Shown piece by piece: positions 17,082 to 25,929 of a DNA stretch of 55,449 bases. Within the stretch, counting starts at the first letter, position 1; each line of letters starts with the position of its first letter. Source of the DNA: an uncultured Anaerolineales bacterium (GTDB lineage Bacteria > Chloroflexota > Anaerolineae > Anaerolineales > UBA4823); assembly GCA_937928795.1 (NCBI GenBank), contig CALFWB010000043.1, forward strand, positions 1 through 55,449. Reading direction: 5' to 3'. The notes beneath the pieces were generated by a model. The model was not told where the DNA came from. It ran no database searches and was given only the letters and a program-made list of their open reading frames with translations. Both the position numbers and the translations under genes were made by a program.

Positions 17082-18248
17082 TTAGGGGCGTTCAATGCGT
17101 GGGGAACTCCAAATCGCCCAGTCGCCAACAGCATCACCATCGGCTAAAACGGCCAGCATCCATTGAACTGTTTTGCCTTGCAGGCGTGCGAGGCTTACGT
17201 CCACGTTCATCAGTTCACCATTGCAAATTTTCTCCCAGGTTTGAAGGGTGTTTAGGTTGCCGTCAATCACGGCGTTCAAACGGAATTTTACCTTTGTTGG
17301 GCCACAACTGCCATCGGGAGTCATGAAACCAATCCGAGCGCGAAAGCGATCGCCGCTCTGGATAAGGTGGGCTGGAAAGGTGCCGGCGATAAACCCATTT
17401 TCTACCTGCTTGGGAACCATAAGCAGGATGCGGCTGGAGGTCGCGCCGTTCTCCAAGCGGACTCCCTCTTTGAGTTTGGCAACCCCATTCGCATCGTTAT
17501 CTGCACCACCGAAAGTGAGCGTGGTCTCAAAGGTGCTCCCCGTGCCGCTTTTCCATTCCGCTTGTGCAGCCTGGGCAAGAAAGTCGAAGACTACCCCCCG
17601 GACGGTTGGAACTTTGATTTGCACGTAGAAAGGATCGTTCTTCTCCCCGATGCCGAATACGATATTGGAAGCGTTGCGTAGTTTGTATTCAGCACGGTAG
17701 GTTCCTCCCACCGCAGGAGCGGTAAGGGTTACCGAAACATCCACCATCTCACCACTGGCAACGTACTGAGGCAAGGGCACCGCAACCGGACTGCCCATTG
17801 GTTCACCGCCGGTCAACACTAAGGCATATTGCGGCGACCAAGTGCAAGCGCCGGCGTTTTGAAGTCGCCAAGTTTTGACAAAGGTGCTGCCGGCTTCGAT
17901 CTCCATGTTATCCGGGATGGTCACGTCCTTGATAAAACGCACTCGATCACAAGGCAGAGGCGTGCTGGTTGGTGGGGGAGAGGTAGCCATCGGGCTAGGG
18001 GGAGGTGGTGTCATAGTCGGGATTGGCGTTGGGAAGTTCAGACTCGTTGGGAGGACAAGCGGTGTCGCAGTGAAGGACGCGCCTTGGGTAGCATGGGCGG
18101 CAACGGTTTGAGCCGCAGCGGTGTGCAAAGCGCTATCTCCGGCCGCTGGGGTAACGGTTGCCCGCGGCAGATTGCAAGCATTCAATCCTGCCAAAATCAA
18201 AGCGTATAGACACACCTTTAGCCAGAAAACCTGTTTATCGCTTTTCAT
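17082..18248 (-). CDS. Lipoprotein with NBR1-type Ig-like domain, paralogue
   Basis: The start at 18248 gives a normal signal peptide (MKSDKQVFWLKVCLYALILAG) with lipobox LNAC; longer starts up to 18293 add residues with no clear role. The layout matches the next gene: Thr/Pro linker, then FVKTWRLQNAGACTWSPQYAL, LTGGEPMGSPVAVPLPQYV and YKLRNASNIVFGIG, the NBR1-type Ig-like fold (about 115-215). The C-terminal 170 residues form a second domain (FDFLAQAAQAEWKSG, ending VGDWAIWSSPRIERP) of the kind that binds ligands in secreted proteins. The two paralogues share about the same Ig-like core and probably arose by duplication. Only 21 bases separate them. Confidence 0.72.
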   Translation of the reverse strand: MKSDKQVFWLKVCLYALILAGLNACNLPRATVTPAAGDSALHTAAAQTVAAHATQGASFTATPLVLPTSLNFPTPIPTMTPPPPSPMATSPPPTSTPLPCDRVRFIKDVTIPDNMEIEAGSTFVKTWRLQNAGACTWSPQYALVLTGGEPMGSPVAVPLPQYVASGEMVDVSVTLTAPAVGGTYRAEYKLRNASNIVFGIGEKNDPFYVQIKVPTVRGVVFDFLAQAAQAEWKSGTGSTFETTLTFGGADNDANGVAKLKEGVRLENGATSSRILLMVPKQVENGFIAGTFPAHLIQSGDRFRARIGFMTPDGSCGPTKVKFRLNAVIDGNLNTLQTWEKICNGELMNVDVSLARLQGKTVQWMLAVLADGDAVGDWAIWSSPRIERP

Positions 18249-18337
18249 TTGCATGGAAATCGATGCACCAGCAGAGAGAACTACCCAAGTCAATTTATTG
18301 GACAGAGTTCTCTCTACCGTTCAGGGGTCATTTTACC

Positions 18338-19294
18338 TTATGGAGCGGCAAATTTCACCGCTTTAAATTCGCATTTACCTCCTAAACCTTCCTCGGTGCA
18401 AAGGGTGATGCCGGCTTTCAATTGATGATTTGCGGCGACATTGCCGATGAACCCAGCAATATAAGCGCTTTTACCGGCATCTAGGCTATCATTGCCGGGC
18501 GGACACTTCCCGGTGCCGCTCAGGAAAGGATTGTCATAACTGGTGGACGAGAGGATAGTGTTGGTAGTTAAGTCGGTAATCTTGATCGCCACCGACTCAA
18601 TGGCTTTGCTGCCGTTGTTCTTGACGCTGAAATAGGCATACCAATCTCCGCTGCACTTATGTTTACCGACAAAGGTGAGTTCAAAAGCCACTCCACTGGC
18701 TGGAAGGGTGGTAGTAGCTGTTGCAGGCGGCGGTGGGGGAGTATAGACCGGCAAATCTAAAGTAGCACCACTCACAGTCGTTGAGCCGCCCCACACCCAA
18801 CAGTAACTGCCGGGTCTATTAGGATTTTCAATATACCACCACGTTGAGGTGCTGTTACGCCCATAAACCAAAGCCGTTTGCCCAATATTGAGTGAACCGA
18901 CCCTCTCGTAGATCGGGCCGGGACCCTTGCGGCAATTGGTGTTCTGTTGAGCTGAGATAGTCGGCTGGGTTGGTGTTGGAGTAAAGGGTAAGGTTTCCGT
19001 CACTGTCGGCGTCTCGGAAAAGAGTGGGGTGAAGGTAAAGGTCGGCATGAGCGGTTCCTCTTCTTGAGGAGGCTGCTGTTCGGCAGGCAAGGTTGCCGTG
19101 GGAGGGAGTTCTGGCGGGGCGTTTTGGGTGAGCTGGGCGGCTAGTGTCTCGGCAGCAGCGGTATAAATGATCTCCACTGGCACCTGGGTCGGTCCGCTGA
19201 CCGGCTGTGCCGCCGGCAAGTTCAGTCCGCAAGCTAAAGCCACAAGGGCTAGAATACTTAAGCTGGTAAGGGGACGAAAGATTTGTTTTTTCAT
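18338..19294 (-). CDS. Lipoprotein with SH3-like (SH3b) domain
   Basis: The ATG at 19294 follows GGAGAG and starts a signal peptide ending LVALACGL (lipobox). After a helical segment (IYTAAAETLAAQLTQ) like that of the two paralogues and a Pro/Thr-rich linker comes a bacterial SH3 domain (NTNCRKGPGPIYERVGSLNIG ... WWYIENP, about 120-170), which usually binds peptidoglycan peptides. The C-terminal part (210-318) is a beta-domain with paired Cys (FVGKHKCSGDWYAYFSVKN, CPPGNDSLDAG). It is the first of a three-lipoprotein set on this strand and likely has a cell-envelope role. Confidence 0.72.
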   Translation of the reverse strand: MKKQIFRPLTSLSILALVALACGLNLPAAQPVSGPTQVPVEIIYTAAAETLAAQLTQNAPPELPPTATLPAEQQPPQEEEPLMPTFTFTPLFSETPTVTETLPFTPTPTQPTISAQQNTNCRKGPGPIYERVGSLNIGQTALVYGRNSTSTWWYIENPNRPGSYCWVWGGSTTVSGATLDLPVYTPPPPPATATTTLPASGVAFELTFVGKHKCSGDWYAYFSVKNNGSKAIESVAIKITDLTTNTILSSTSYDNPFLSGTGKCPPGNDSLDAGKSAYIAGFIGNVAANHQLKAGITLCTEEGLGGKCEFKAVKFAAP

Positions 19295-19391
19295 ACAGAA
19301 ACTCTCCTTCTCCATTTCTAGCAAAAAGCGGATCGTTCAATGTGGAGTGTACATCACCTTGACGGAATTGACAATGGCTTTGTTCCCGAGC

Positions 19392-19482
19392 TAGGGCTTT
19401 TCAATCATCTAATCGCTTTGTGCCTCTCTTGCGGATTGGGTGTGCTTTAACGATTTCCTCACCCCCAGCCCCTCTCCTTCTG
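19392..19482. repeat. About 90-bp dispersed repeat, copy 1 of 3
   Basis: TAGGGCTTTTCAATCATC, then CTTGCGGATTGGGTGTGCTT and CCTCACCCCCAGCCCCTCTCC, recur at 44882 and in a more divergent form at 48417. Each copy ends in the C/T-rich element. Confidence 0.75.
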
Positions 19483-19523
19483 CGCATCAGCACGGCTCAA
19501 ATGGATTCCTACCGACTTGAACC

Positions 19524-21020
19524 TCAAGGCAGGTAAACCTCTAAAAACCGTTTGGCTTGTTCTCCGCTGGGGGAGAAAGGGGCAATTTCAAGCACTTTCT
19601 GGAAGTGAGTGCGCGCCAAAGCGGGGTTGCCTTGGGCTAAATGGGTCATTCCAAGGTGTAACCAGGCTGGCGCATACCGGGTGTCTAAAGCCAGTACCCG
19701 TTCAAATATCTCTTGAGCTAACAACCACTGCTCTAGTCCCAAGTACACCTGACCAAGCAAATCGAGGCTCTCAGCATCTTTGGGTGATAGTCCTGCCAAT
19801 TCTTCTGCGAGAGGCAAGGCGCTTTCCTGCAAAAGGTAGCTATATTGGATGCAATAGACGACCAAGGCTCTGCGCGCCGCAGATGGATCGGCGCTTTTTT
19901 CGAGCCATTGGTTCAGAAGTTGCCAGCCACCCGCTAAATCTCCACTTTGGGCGAGTGCCTGGGCGTATTGTAAGCGCACAGTGGGGTCATTGGGGTAAAT
20001 CCGAAAAGCCTGCTGGGCGCTTTGGAGGGCAAGCTGCGTCTCGCCCAGCTCTTGCCAGTAAAGGGTTAGAAAAGCCAAAGCCACTTGGGAATGAGGGTTT
20101 AGCTTTAGGGCAAAACGAAGTTCAGCTAAGCCTGGGCGGTTTTTCTGAGGCGCTTTAGCGTTGCGCTCTTCTTCGGTTTGGGTTTGTTTTGGTAGGGGTG
20201 ACTTCGTCAGCTTAGCGGCGAGGCGCAAACGAGCCAAGCCCAGGTAAGCCCAGGCTTCGGCATAATCTGGACGCTGTGTGACGGCATGTTCAAAAGCACG
20301 CTCTGCCAATTTCCATTCACCGATGGCAGCTAGACCTCGCCCACCAAATAAATACAGAAGGGCAGGTTCGGAGCTTGGCTGCGCAAGTTGCTCAACCAAG
20401 GCTGACACGCTGGGTTGATACCTTGCATCCAATTGAGTCGCTTTTTGTAAAGGTAATCTAGCTTCCTGAGGGGCTTCGGCAGCCAACACAAGCCCCAAGC
20501 GGTAATGCCATTCAGCGTTTTGGGGCTGCTCAGCGACTAATGTGCGTAGGATAGGGAGGATTCGCTCAAACCGCCCCTGTTCGGTGTAGATTTTCAGTAA
20601 GGGAAGACCAATGCTTTCAGGCGGGTGACCTCTTTCCATCCATTCTTGCCATAAAGCAAAGGCAGCGTCAGGTTGGTTGGTGGCAAGGTAGGCTTCCGCA
20701 AGCAGCACTTGGGCTGGATAGGGAAGAGAGGCGGAGTCTTGCCAGGGGGAGAGGAGATGGATCACTTGGTGAGGATCATCCGCCTGAGCGGCGTTTTGGG
20801 CTGCCTTGACTTGCAGAGCTATTCGATCCCAAAAGAAGGTGCGGCTGGCTTGCGTATAGAGTTGGGCTGCGGCTTTGTGGTCTCCTTGTTGTTCTGCTAG
20901 GCGCGCTTGACGTAAAGCGGAACTACTCCGCTCAAATGGGAAAAGCAGAGCCAGTGCACTCAGCAAGGCAAGAAGTGCAATGATGCGGAAGAGAATAACA
21001 TTGCTGCTCTCTTTCATCAT
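19524..21020 (-). CDS. Membrane-anchored TPR-repeat protein
   Basis: One N-terminal membrane segment (residues 9-27, ILFRIIALLALLSALALLF) precedes about 450 residues of helical repeats with TPR spacing: AEQQGDHKAAAQLYTQA, AEWHYRLGLVLAAEAPQEA, YAEAWAYLGLARLR, PAWLHLGMTHLAQGNPALA. TPRs bind partner proteins and this one faces outward from the membrane. A TATAAT (21025-21030, minus strand) lies only 4 bases before the first ATG and 7 before the second (21017), so the mRNA may be leaderless and start at 21017. The gene heads the minus-strand run toward the lipoproteins. Confidence 0.75.
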   Translation of the reverse strand: MMKESSNVILFRIIALLALLSALALLFPFERSSSALRQARLAEQQGDHKAAAQLYTQASRTFFWDRIALQVKAAQNAAQADDPHQVIHLLSPWQDSASLPYPAQVLLAEAYLATNQPDAAFALWQEWMERGHPPESIGLPLLKIYTEQGRFERILPILRTLVAEQPQNAEWHYRLGLVLAAEAPQEARLPLQKATQLDARYQPSVSALVEQLAQPSSEPALLYLFGGRGLAAIGEWKLAERAFEHAVTQRPDYAEAWAYLGLARLRLAAKLTKSPLPKQTQTEEERNAKAPQKNRPGLAELRFALKLNPHSQVALAFLTLYWQELGETQLALQSAQQAFRIYPNDPTVRLQYAQALAQSGDLAGGWQLLNQWLEKSADPSAARRALVVYCIQYSYLLQESALPLAEELAGLSPKDAESLDLLGQVYLGLEQWLLAQEIFERVLALDTRYAPAWLHLGMTHLAQGNPALARTHFQKVLEIAPFSPSGEQAKRFLEVYLP

Positions 21021-21086
21021 TTGGATTATAAAGCAAGGTCAATGGTGCAAAAGCGGAATTTAGATAAGCTTAGCTCGGCTGCGATT

Positions 21087-21109
21087 GTGGCAAGTTGAAA
21101 ACTTGCCAC
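21087..21109. repeat. Perfect inverted repeat
   Basis: GTGGCAAGTT and AACTTGCCAC flank GAA, giving a 10-bp perfect stem between two divergent genes. It has no T run. It could be an operator or a small palindromic element; the rest of this 290-base gap shows only the -10 box at 21275. Confidence 0.5.
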
Positions 21110-21274
21110 GCACAAATCACAGATTTACCCTACAGTAAGTCAGGCTGCCATTGGTTAAGACCCCAAAACGTCAGATAGGCAGCCATCCGATACGGACATC
21201 GGCACCATTTTGACAAGAGACGAACAAATGTTCAAATTCAAAATTGCTGGGGACCCAAAAGCATCTTTTGCGTG

Positions 21275-21283
21275 TGGTATAAT
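21275..21283 (+). promoter_or_regulatory. Extended -10 promoter (TGgTATAAT)
   Basis: TG-N-TATAAT lies 27 bases before the ATG at 21311, leaving room for the AAGGAG ribosome site. Confidence 0.6.
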
Positions 21284-21310
21284 TTGATTGAAGCTAAGGA
21301 GAAAGTGACA

Positions 21311-22015
21311 ATGCCATTTGATGTTGCTGAATACCATCAGTTAATCGAACTGCTCTATCGACGGCCGGAGTGGCGGGCAGAACTGCGTCAACTCCTCTTA
21401 AGTGAGGATCTTCTTACTTTACCTCAGTTGGTGCGCGAATTGGCAGAGTTGCAAAAGCTCACCAATCAGCAAATAAAAGAGCTAGCCGAAGCGCAGAAGC
21501 GCACCGAAGAGAGAGTTGGTCGGCTGGAGCAGGCAGTTACTGAATTGGCTGAGGCGCAGAAGCGCACCGAGCAACGCGTTGATCGCTTGGCAAGCGAGTT
21601 GGGTGGCTTAAAGGCGCTGATTGGAGCCACCTTTGAAGAAGAAGCTACAGCGGTGACCGAAACTGCCATGCGTCAAAAGGGTTTCTCTCCCTTGGAAGAG
21701 GCAAAGACGATTCGAATCAATGGCTCCGAAGTGGATGTGATCTTGCGGGTAAAGGATGATCAGGGCCGACTGGTGACAGTCGTAGTTGAAGCAAAGACGC
21801 GCCTAAGCCGCAGAGACGTTATGGCTTGGTCGCAGCGAATGCGATCTGAAGCTTTTCGCAAGCGTTTGGAGAGAGCAGGCTATTGGGGTCCCTATTTGGT
21901 GTACGCTTATGCCATTCGCGCAGACTCGTCTTCGAAGCAAGCTGTGCTCGAAACGGGGATCGGACTGATCAAGGGGGAAGGAGAAGTAATTGCTCCTGCC
22001 TCTCTCATTGAATAA
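21311..22015 (+). CDS. Coiled-coil protein with PD-(D/E)XK nuclease-like domain
   Basis: The ATG at 21311 has AAGGAG 9 bases upstream. The first third is a coiled coil containing two near-copies of the heptad block LAEAQKRTE (residues about 65-105). The C-terminal domain has the order of a PD-(D/E)XK fold: EEEATAV, then SEVDVILRV (the Asp) and [10 protein letters not shown] (the E-x-K). This resembles the DUF3782-type proteins common in cyanobacteria and Chloroflexota, often linked to mobile DNA or defence but without a proven role. No neighbour suggests a restriction system. Nuclease activity is an inference from the motif. Confidence 0.65.
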   Translation: MPFDVAEYHQLIELLYRRPEWRAELRQLLLSEDLLTLPQLVRELAELQKLTNQQIKELAEAQKRTEERVGRLEQAVTELAEAQKRTEQRVDRLASELGGLKALIGATFEEEATAVTETAMRQKGFSPLEEAKTIRINGSEVDVILRVKDDQGRLVTVVVEAKTRLSRRDVMAWSQRMRSEAFRKRLERAGYWGPYLVYAYAIRADSSSKQAVLETGIGLIKGEGEVIAPASLIE

Positions 22016-22024
22016 ACTTTCCAC

Positions 22025-24040
22025 TTATCCCATGCTCAGTTCTGCCTGCAAAGATTCCCACTCCGTTAGCAAACGGTCAATTTCTGCTTGCAGGCGCACA
22101 TAGTCGTTGCCCAGCTTTTGGACTCGAGCGGGGTCAGGTGGCGGGTTTTCTAATTGGCGGGCGAGGGAAGCTAATTCAGCTTCTCGCTTCGTAATCAGTT
22201 CTTCTAATTCCTGCAGGCGTATCAAGCGGCGTTTTTCGGTGTTGGATCGGCTGCTCCGCCGCGCAGGCAGGGCTTTTTGAGGTGGACTGGTCGGGATTAA
22301 GCGAGCGTTTTTCTCCGCTTCTTGTTGCAAGCGATATTCGGTATAGCGGCCTTGAAAGACGCGCAAGCGGCGCTCTTCAGGCACTACTTCCCAAATTTGC
22401 GTAGCAAGGGCATCAATCAGATAGCGATCGTGCGAAACCAGTAAAATTGTGCCGCGATATTCGCCGAGGGCTTCTTGCAACACCTCTTGAGAGGGGACAT
22501 CTAAATGGTTTGTGGGTTCATCAAGAAGGAGAAAGCTGGCATCGCTGAGGCATAGTTTCGCCAGTGCTAAACGTCCTCGCTCGCCGCCAGAGAGGGTAGC
22601 TACTGTACGAAAGACATTCTCACCAGTGAACCCGAAGCGGGCCAGATAATTGCGTACCTCTGCCGGCAGCATGGCAGGGGAGAGGGTTTGAATCTCTTGC
22701 ATCACGCTGTTGGTTGCGCTTAAGCCTTCGTGGGCTTGGGCAAAATAGGCGATCTTAAGACTGGCGCCGAGATGCACCTCGCCACTCAGAGGAGGCAAAC
22801 TGCCCAGAATGGTTTTCAAGAAAGTCGTCTTACCGGCTCCGTTCGGACCGATCAGGGCAACACACTCGCCACGCCTCAAGATTAGATCGGGCACCTCAAT
22901 GAGTGGGCGGTCTTCACTAGGATAGCCGACCTGCAAATCAAACGTGCGCAAAACCAAGTCCCCAGATCTTTCTGCGGCAACTAAGCGCATCCCCAGTTTC
23001 GGCTGACGCGGTTGTGCGAAAGAGAGAGCGTGAATCCGCTGCGTGACCTCTTCGACGCTCATCATCTGGCTAGCTGCGCCGCTTTCGGCAGCAATCTGAC
23101 CCCACGCTTTCCCCTGAGTCGCTTCCCAACCACTGTGCTCGATGGCATCGAGAAGGCGACTGACCCGCCGCAGGCGGCCCTTGGCTTGGAGGACGTTTTG
23201 TCCGGAAATGTTGCGGCGGATATACTCCAATTCCTTTTCTAAGCGTTCCTTTTCGGCCTCAAAAGCCAAGCGGCGGGCATTCCAGCGTTCCTCGCGTTGT
23301 TGGAGGTAGGCGCTATAGTTGCCGCGATAGACCTCTAGACCACGTTCGGACATCTCCCAGATGGTGTTGACCACGCGATCGAGAAAATAGCGGTCATGCG
23401 AGACCATGAGCACGGCCCCGCTCCATTGGCTGAGGTAGCCTTCCAACCACTCTACTGCCTGAAGGTCAAGGTGATTGGTCGGCTCGTCAAGTACCAACAA
23501 GTCGGTTTTGGCGATCAGGAGGCGCGCCAAAACCGCCCGCGTGCGTTGACCGCCGGAGAGTTGGGTCAGTGGGCGGGAGAAATCCTCCTCAGAAAACCCT
23601 AAGCCACGCAGTGTTTGACGGATGATCATTTCATACTCATACCCGCCGCGGTGCTCAAACGTTGCTTGCAAAGCCCCATAACGTTCCAAGACCTGTGGAG
23701 CGGGATGAGGTTGGCTCATCTCTTGCTCCAAACGGCGCAACTCCCCTTCCATTTGAAGCAAGTCAGAGACCGCTTCGAGACATTCCCCCCATAGCGTACG
23801 TTGACTCTCCAGCACGGCTTCTTGGGGCAGGTAGCCAATGCGGATGTTGCGGGCGCGCTGCACGCTGCCTTGGCTGGGCTCCTCCAAACCGATCAGGATG
23901 CGGATCAGGGTTGTTTTGCCAATCCCGTTGGGACCGACAATGGCGATCCGACCTTGTGTCGGCACGCTGAGGGAAAGATTGCTAAACAAATCCCGTGCGC
24001 CGAAGGATTTGGAAAGATTTTGGGCTGTGATGTACGACAT
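22025..24040 (-). CDS. ABC-F family ATPase (Uup/EttA-like)
   Basis: The ATG at 24040 (MSYITAQNLSKSFG) is preferred; the upstream codons lack support and a -10 box lies there. Two ABC ATPase domains without membrane segments are visible. The first has GPNGIGKTTLIR, LSGGQRTRAVLARL and LLVLDEPTNHLD. The second has GPNGAGKTTFLK, LSGGERGRLALAKL and LLLDEPTNHLD. A charged helical linker lies between them. The last 70 residues (LQELEELITKREAELASLARQLENP) form a coiled coil, as in Uup. ABC-F proteins act on ribosomes or DNA rather than in transport. No antibiotic-resistance subtype can be claimed. Confidence 0.9.
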   Translation of the reverse strand: MSYITAQNLSKSFGARDLFSNLSLSVPTQGRIAIVGPNGIGKTTLIRILIGLEEPSQGSVQRARNIRIGYLPQEAVLESQRTLWGECLEAVSDLLQMEGELRRLEQEMSQPHPAPQVLERYGALQATFEHRGGYEYEMIIRQTLRGLGFSEEDFSRPLTQLSGGQRTRAVLARLLIAKTDLLVLDEPTNHLDLQAVEWLEGYLSQWSGAVLMVSHDRYFLDRVVNTIWEMSERGLEVYRGNYSAYLQQREERWNARRLAFEAEKERLEKELEYIRRNISGQNVLQAKGRLRRVSRLLDAIEHSGWEATQGKAWGQIAAESGAASQMMSVEEVTQRIHALSFAQPRQPKLGMRLVAAERSGDLVLRTFDLQVGYPSEDRPLIEVPDLILRRGECVALIGPNGAGKTTFLKTILGSLPPLSGEVHLGASLKIAYFAQAHEGLSATNSVMQEIQTLSPAMLPAEVRNYLARFGFTGENVFRTVATLSGGERGRLALAKLCLSDASFLLLDEPTNHLDVPSQEVLQEALGEYRGTILLVSHDRYLIDALATQIWEVVPEERRLRVFQGRYTEYRLQQEAEKNARLIPTSPPQKALPARRSSRSNTEKRRLIRLQELEELITKREAELASLARQLENPPPDPARVQKLGNDYVRLQAEIDRLLTEWESLQAELSMG

Positions 24041-24049
24041 AGCGTGCTC

Positions 24050-24067
24050 ATTATACCGTGATATAAT
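24050..24067. promoter_or_regulatory. Divergent pair of -10 boxes
   Basis: On the minus strand TATAAT (24050-24055) is followed after 9 bases by the ABC-F ATG. On the plus strand an extended -10, TGaTATAAT (24059-24067), serves the LCP gene 36 bases downstream. Confidence 0.6.
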
Positions 24068-24103
24068 CATCGGGAATTTCAGTGAAACCAGAAATAGAGG
24101 TTT

Positions 24104-25513
24104 ATGGAACATTCCTCATCAAATCAACCTGTTTCTAAAACAATCAACCTTTTGTTGATCGCTCTGATTGCTGCTTTTGGGCTAGCTGCATTGCTGACCG
24201 CTTACTTGACCTTTATCGTAACCCGTGATCTGATCACGTCTTGGCAAATCACGAACTTGCCCGGCATTAGCGTCCTTGGCCCAACCCCGACGCCTGATTT
24301 GTCCGGCATTATCACCGACCCCAATGCTCCTCTGCAAATGGTGGGTCCAACGCCGGAACCGTGGGATGGGGCTAGCCGCGTGAATTTGCTGGTGATGGGA
24401 TTAGATTACCGCGATTGGGCGGCCGGCGAGGGAGCTCCGCGCACTGATACGATGATTCTGTTCACCATCGACCCTCTCTCCAAAACCGCCGGCATCCTCA
24501 ACATCCCGCGTGACCTGTGGGTGGCGATTCCCGGCTTTGGTTACGGCAAGATCAACACCGCCTATCAGCTCGGCGAAGCCTACAAATTGCCCGGTGGTGG
24601 GCCCGAACTGGCCATGAAGACGGTCGAAGGACTGATTGGTGTCCCGATCGATTTTTACGCTCAAATCGATTTTGGGGCGTTTATTAAGTTCATCGATGAA
24701 ATCGGCGGTGTAAAGTTGGATATTCAAGAGCCGATTAAGGTCGATTTGCTTGGGGATAACACTTTCAAGAAATTAAAACCCGGTCGGCAGGTGTTGAACG
24801 GCGAGATTGCCCTGGCGTATGCGCGAGCGCGCAACACCGAGGGCGGTGACTTTGACCGTGCTCGGCGTCAACAGGAAGTGGTCATGGCAATCCGCAATCA
24901 GATGCTGCGCTTTGACAACTTGCCGCGCATGATCGCCAAAGCGCCTGTGCTCTATCAGGAGTTTTCGAGCGGGGTGCGCACGAACCTCTCGTTAGATCAA
25001 GCCATTCGCTTGGCTTGGTTTGCCAAAGATATTGCCGAAGAAAATATCAACCACGCCATTATCGGACCTGATCGCGTCAATTTCTTCAAGACACCGGATG
25101 GCTTGGATGCCCTTAAGCCGATGCCCGATAAGATCCGCGAGCTGCGCGATCAAATCTTTGCCGATACTCGCTTGGAAAGTCCTCTGGCAAATTTGCCGAG
25201 TGTTGAGCAAATGAAAGCCGAAGGAGCCAGAGTGCGAGTTCTCAATGGCAGCTCGTCACCCGGCTTAGCTTCACAGACCATGGAATACCTGCAAAAGCAA
25301 GGGGTGAATGTGGTCGAAACCGGCAACGCAGATACCTTCTATAACTACACCACCTTGTTTGATTACACAGGGAAGCCCTATACACTCAAATTCTTGGTTG
25401 AGTTGATGGGCATCAACCCGAATTACCTCTATAATCGCTATGACCCCACTCAAAGCGTGGATGTGGTCGTGATTGTCGGGAATGATTGGGTCAATAAAAT
25501 GCCTGCACCCTAG
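24104..25513 (+). CDS. LytR-CpsA-Psr (LCP) family cell-wall glycopolymer ligase
   Basis: A single membrane helix (about 14-36) anchors an extracellular LCP domain (about 90-290): RTDTMILFTIDP, ILNIPRDLWV, GKINTAYQLG and YARARNTEGGDFDRARRQQ. The conserved Arg and Asp residues that hold the polyprenyl phosphate are present. The C-terminal LytR_C domain follows (RVRVLNGSSSPGLA, about 375-465). LCP proteins attach glycopolymers to peptidoglycan or other wall carriers. In Chloroflexota, whose envelope is unusual, the acceptor is uncertain. It starts a plus-strand run with a wall-active M23 peptidase two genes on. Confidence 0.88.
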   Translation: MEHSSSNQPVSKTINLLLIALIAAFGLAALLTAYLTFIVTRDLITSWQITNLPGISVLGPTPTPDLSGIITDPNAPLQMVGPTPEPWDGASRVNLLVMGLDYRDWAAGEGAPRTDTMILFTIDPLSKTAGILNIPRDLWVAIPGFGYGKINTAYQLGEAYKLPGGGPELAMKTVEGLIGVPIDFYAQIDFGAFIKFIDEIGGVKLDIQEPIKVDLLGDNTFKKLKPGRQVLNGEIALAYARARNTEGGDFDRARRQQEVVMAIRNQMLRFDNLPRMIAKAPVLYQEFSSGVRTNLSLDQAIRLAWFAKDIAEENINHAIIGPDRVNFFKTPDGLDALKPMPDKIRELRDQIFADTRLESPLANLPSVEQMKAEGARVRVLNGSSSPGLASQTMEYLQKQGVNVVETGNADTFYNYTTLFDYTGKPYTLKFLVELMGINPNYLYNRYDPTQSVDVVVIVGNDWVNKMPAP

Positions 25514-25573
25514 AAAGCGAATCCCTCACCCCTGTTTCCCTCCTAACAGCGTGGGATGAGATAGAGAAAGCGA

Positions 25574-25924
25574 ATGTATAAACTGGTGATCCTGATTGAA
25601 AAATCTGTCGAAGCGGCGGTTCTGGATCAGGGATGGCCCGAGTTTTTGCACAACGCTGAGCGGATGCCTGGCCTGTTGCGCGAAAGCACTAGCCGCATCG
25701 ATATGCATCTCTATGGAGGCGCAGAGTACCAATTGCAGCATGAGCTTTTCTTCAATTCACCCGACGAGGCTCGTCAGGCAATGGCTTCCGAAGCCGGACG
25801 CGCTGCCGGGCGGATTTTACAGCAATTGACTGGTGGACGCTTGGTGCTCTTTTTCGCCGATCACCGCGAGGATGATTTAGTAAACATCCGCAAGCATCGT
25901 CAATCTTTTTCTTTGGGCGAATAG
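25574..25924 (+). CDS. Small hypothetical protein, possible dimeric alpha/beta barrel
   Basis: The 116-residue product starts with a strand (YKLVILIEKS), then a helix, then RIDMHLYG, and FNSPDEARQAMASEAGRAAG. This strand-helix-strand order resembles EthD/ABM-type ferredoxin-like dimeric barrels. No catalytic motif is recognisable. It stops 5 bases before the M23 peptidase gene, so the two are co-transcribed. Confidence 0.5.
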   Translation: MYKLVILIEKSVEAAVLDQGWPEFLHNAERMPGLLRESTSRIDMHLYGGAEYQLQHELFFNSPDEARQAMASEAGRAAGRILQQLTGGRLVLFFADHREDDLVNIRKHRQSFSLGE

Positions 25925-25929
25925 GGTGG

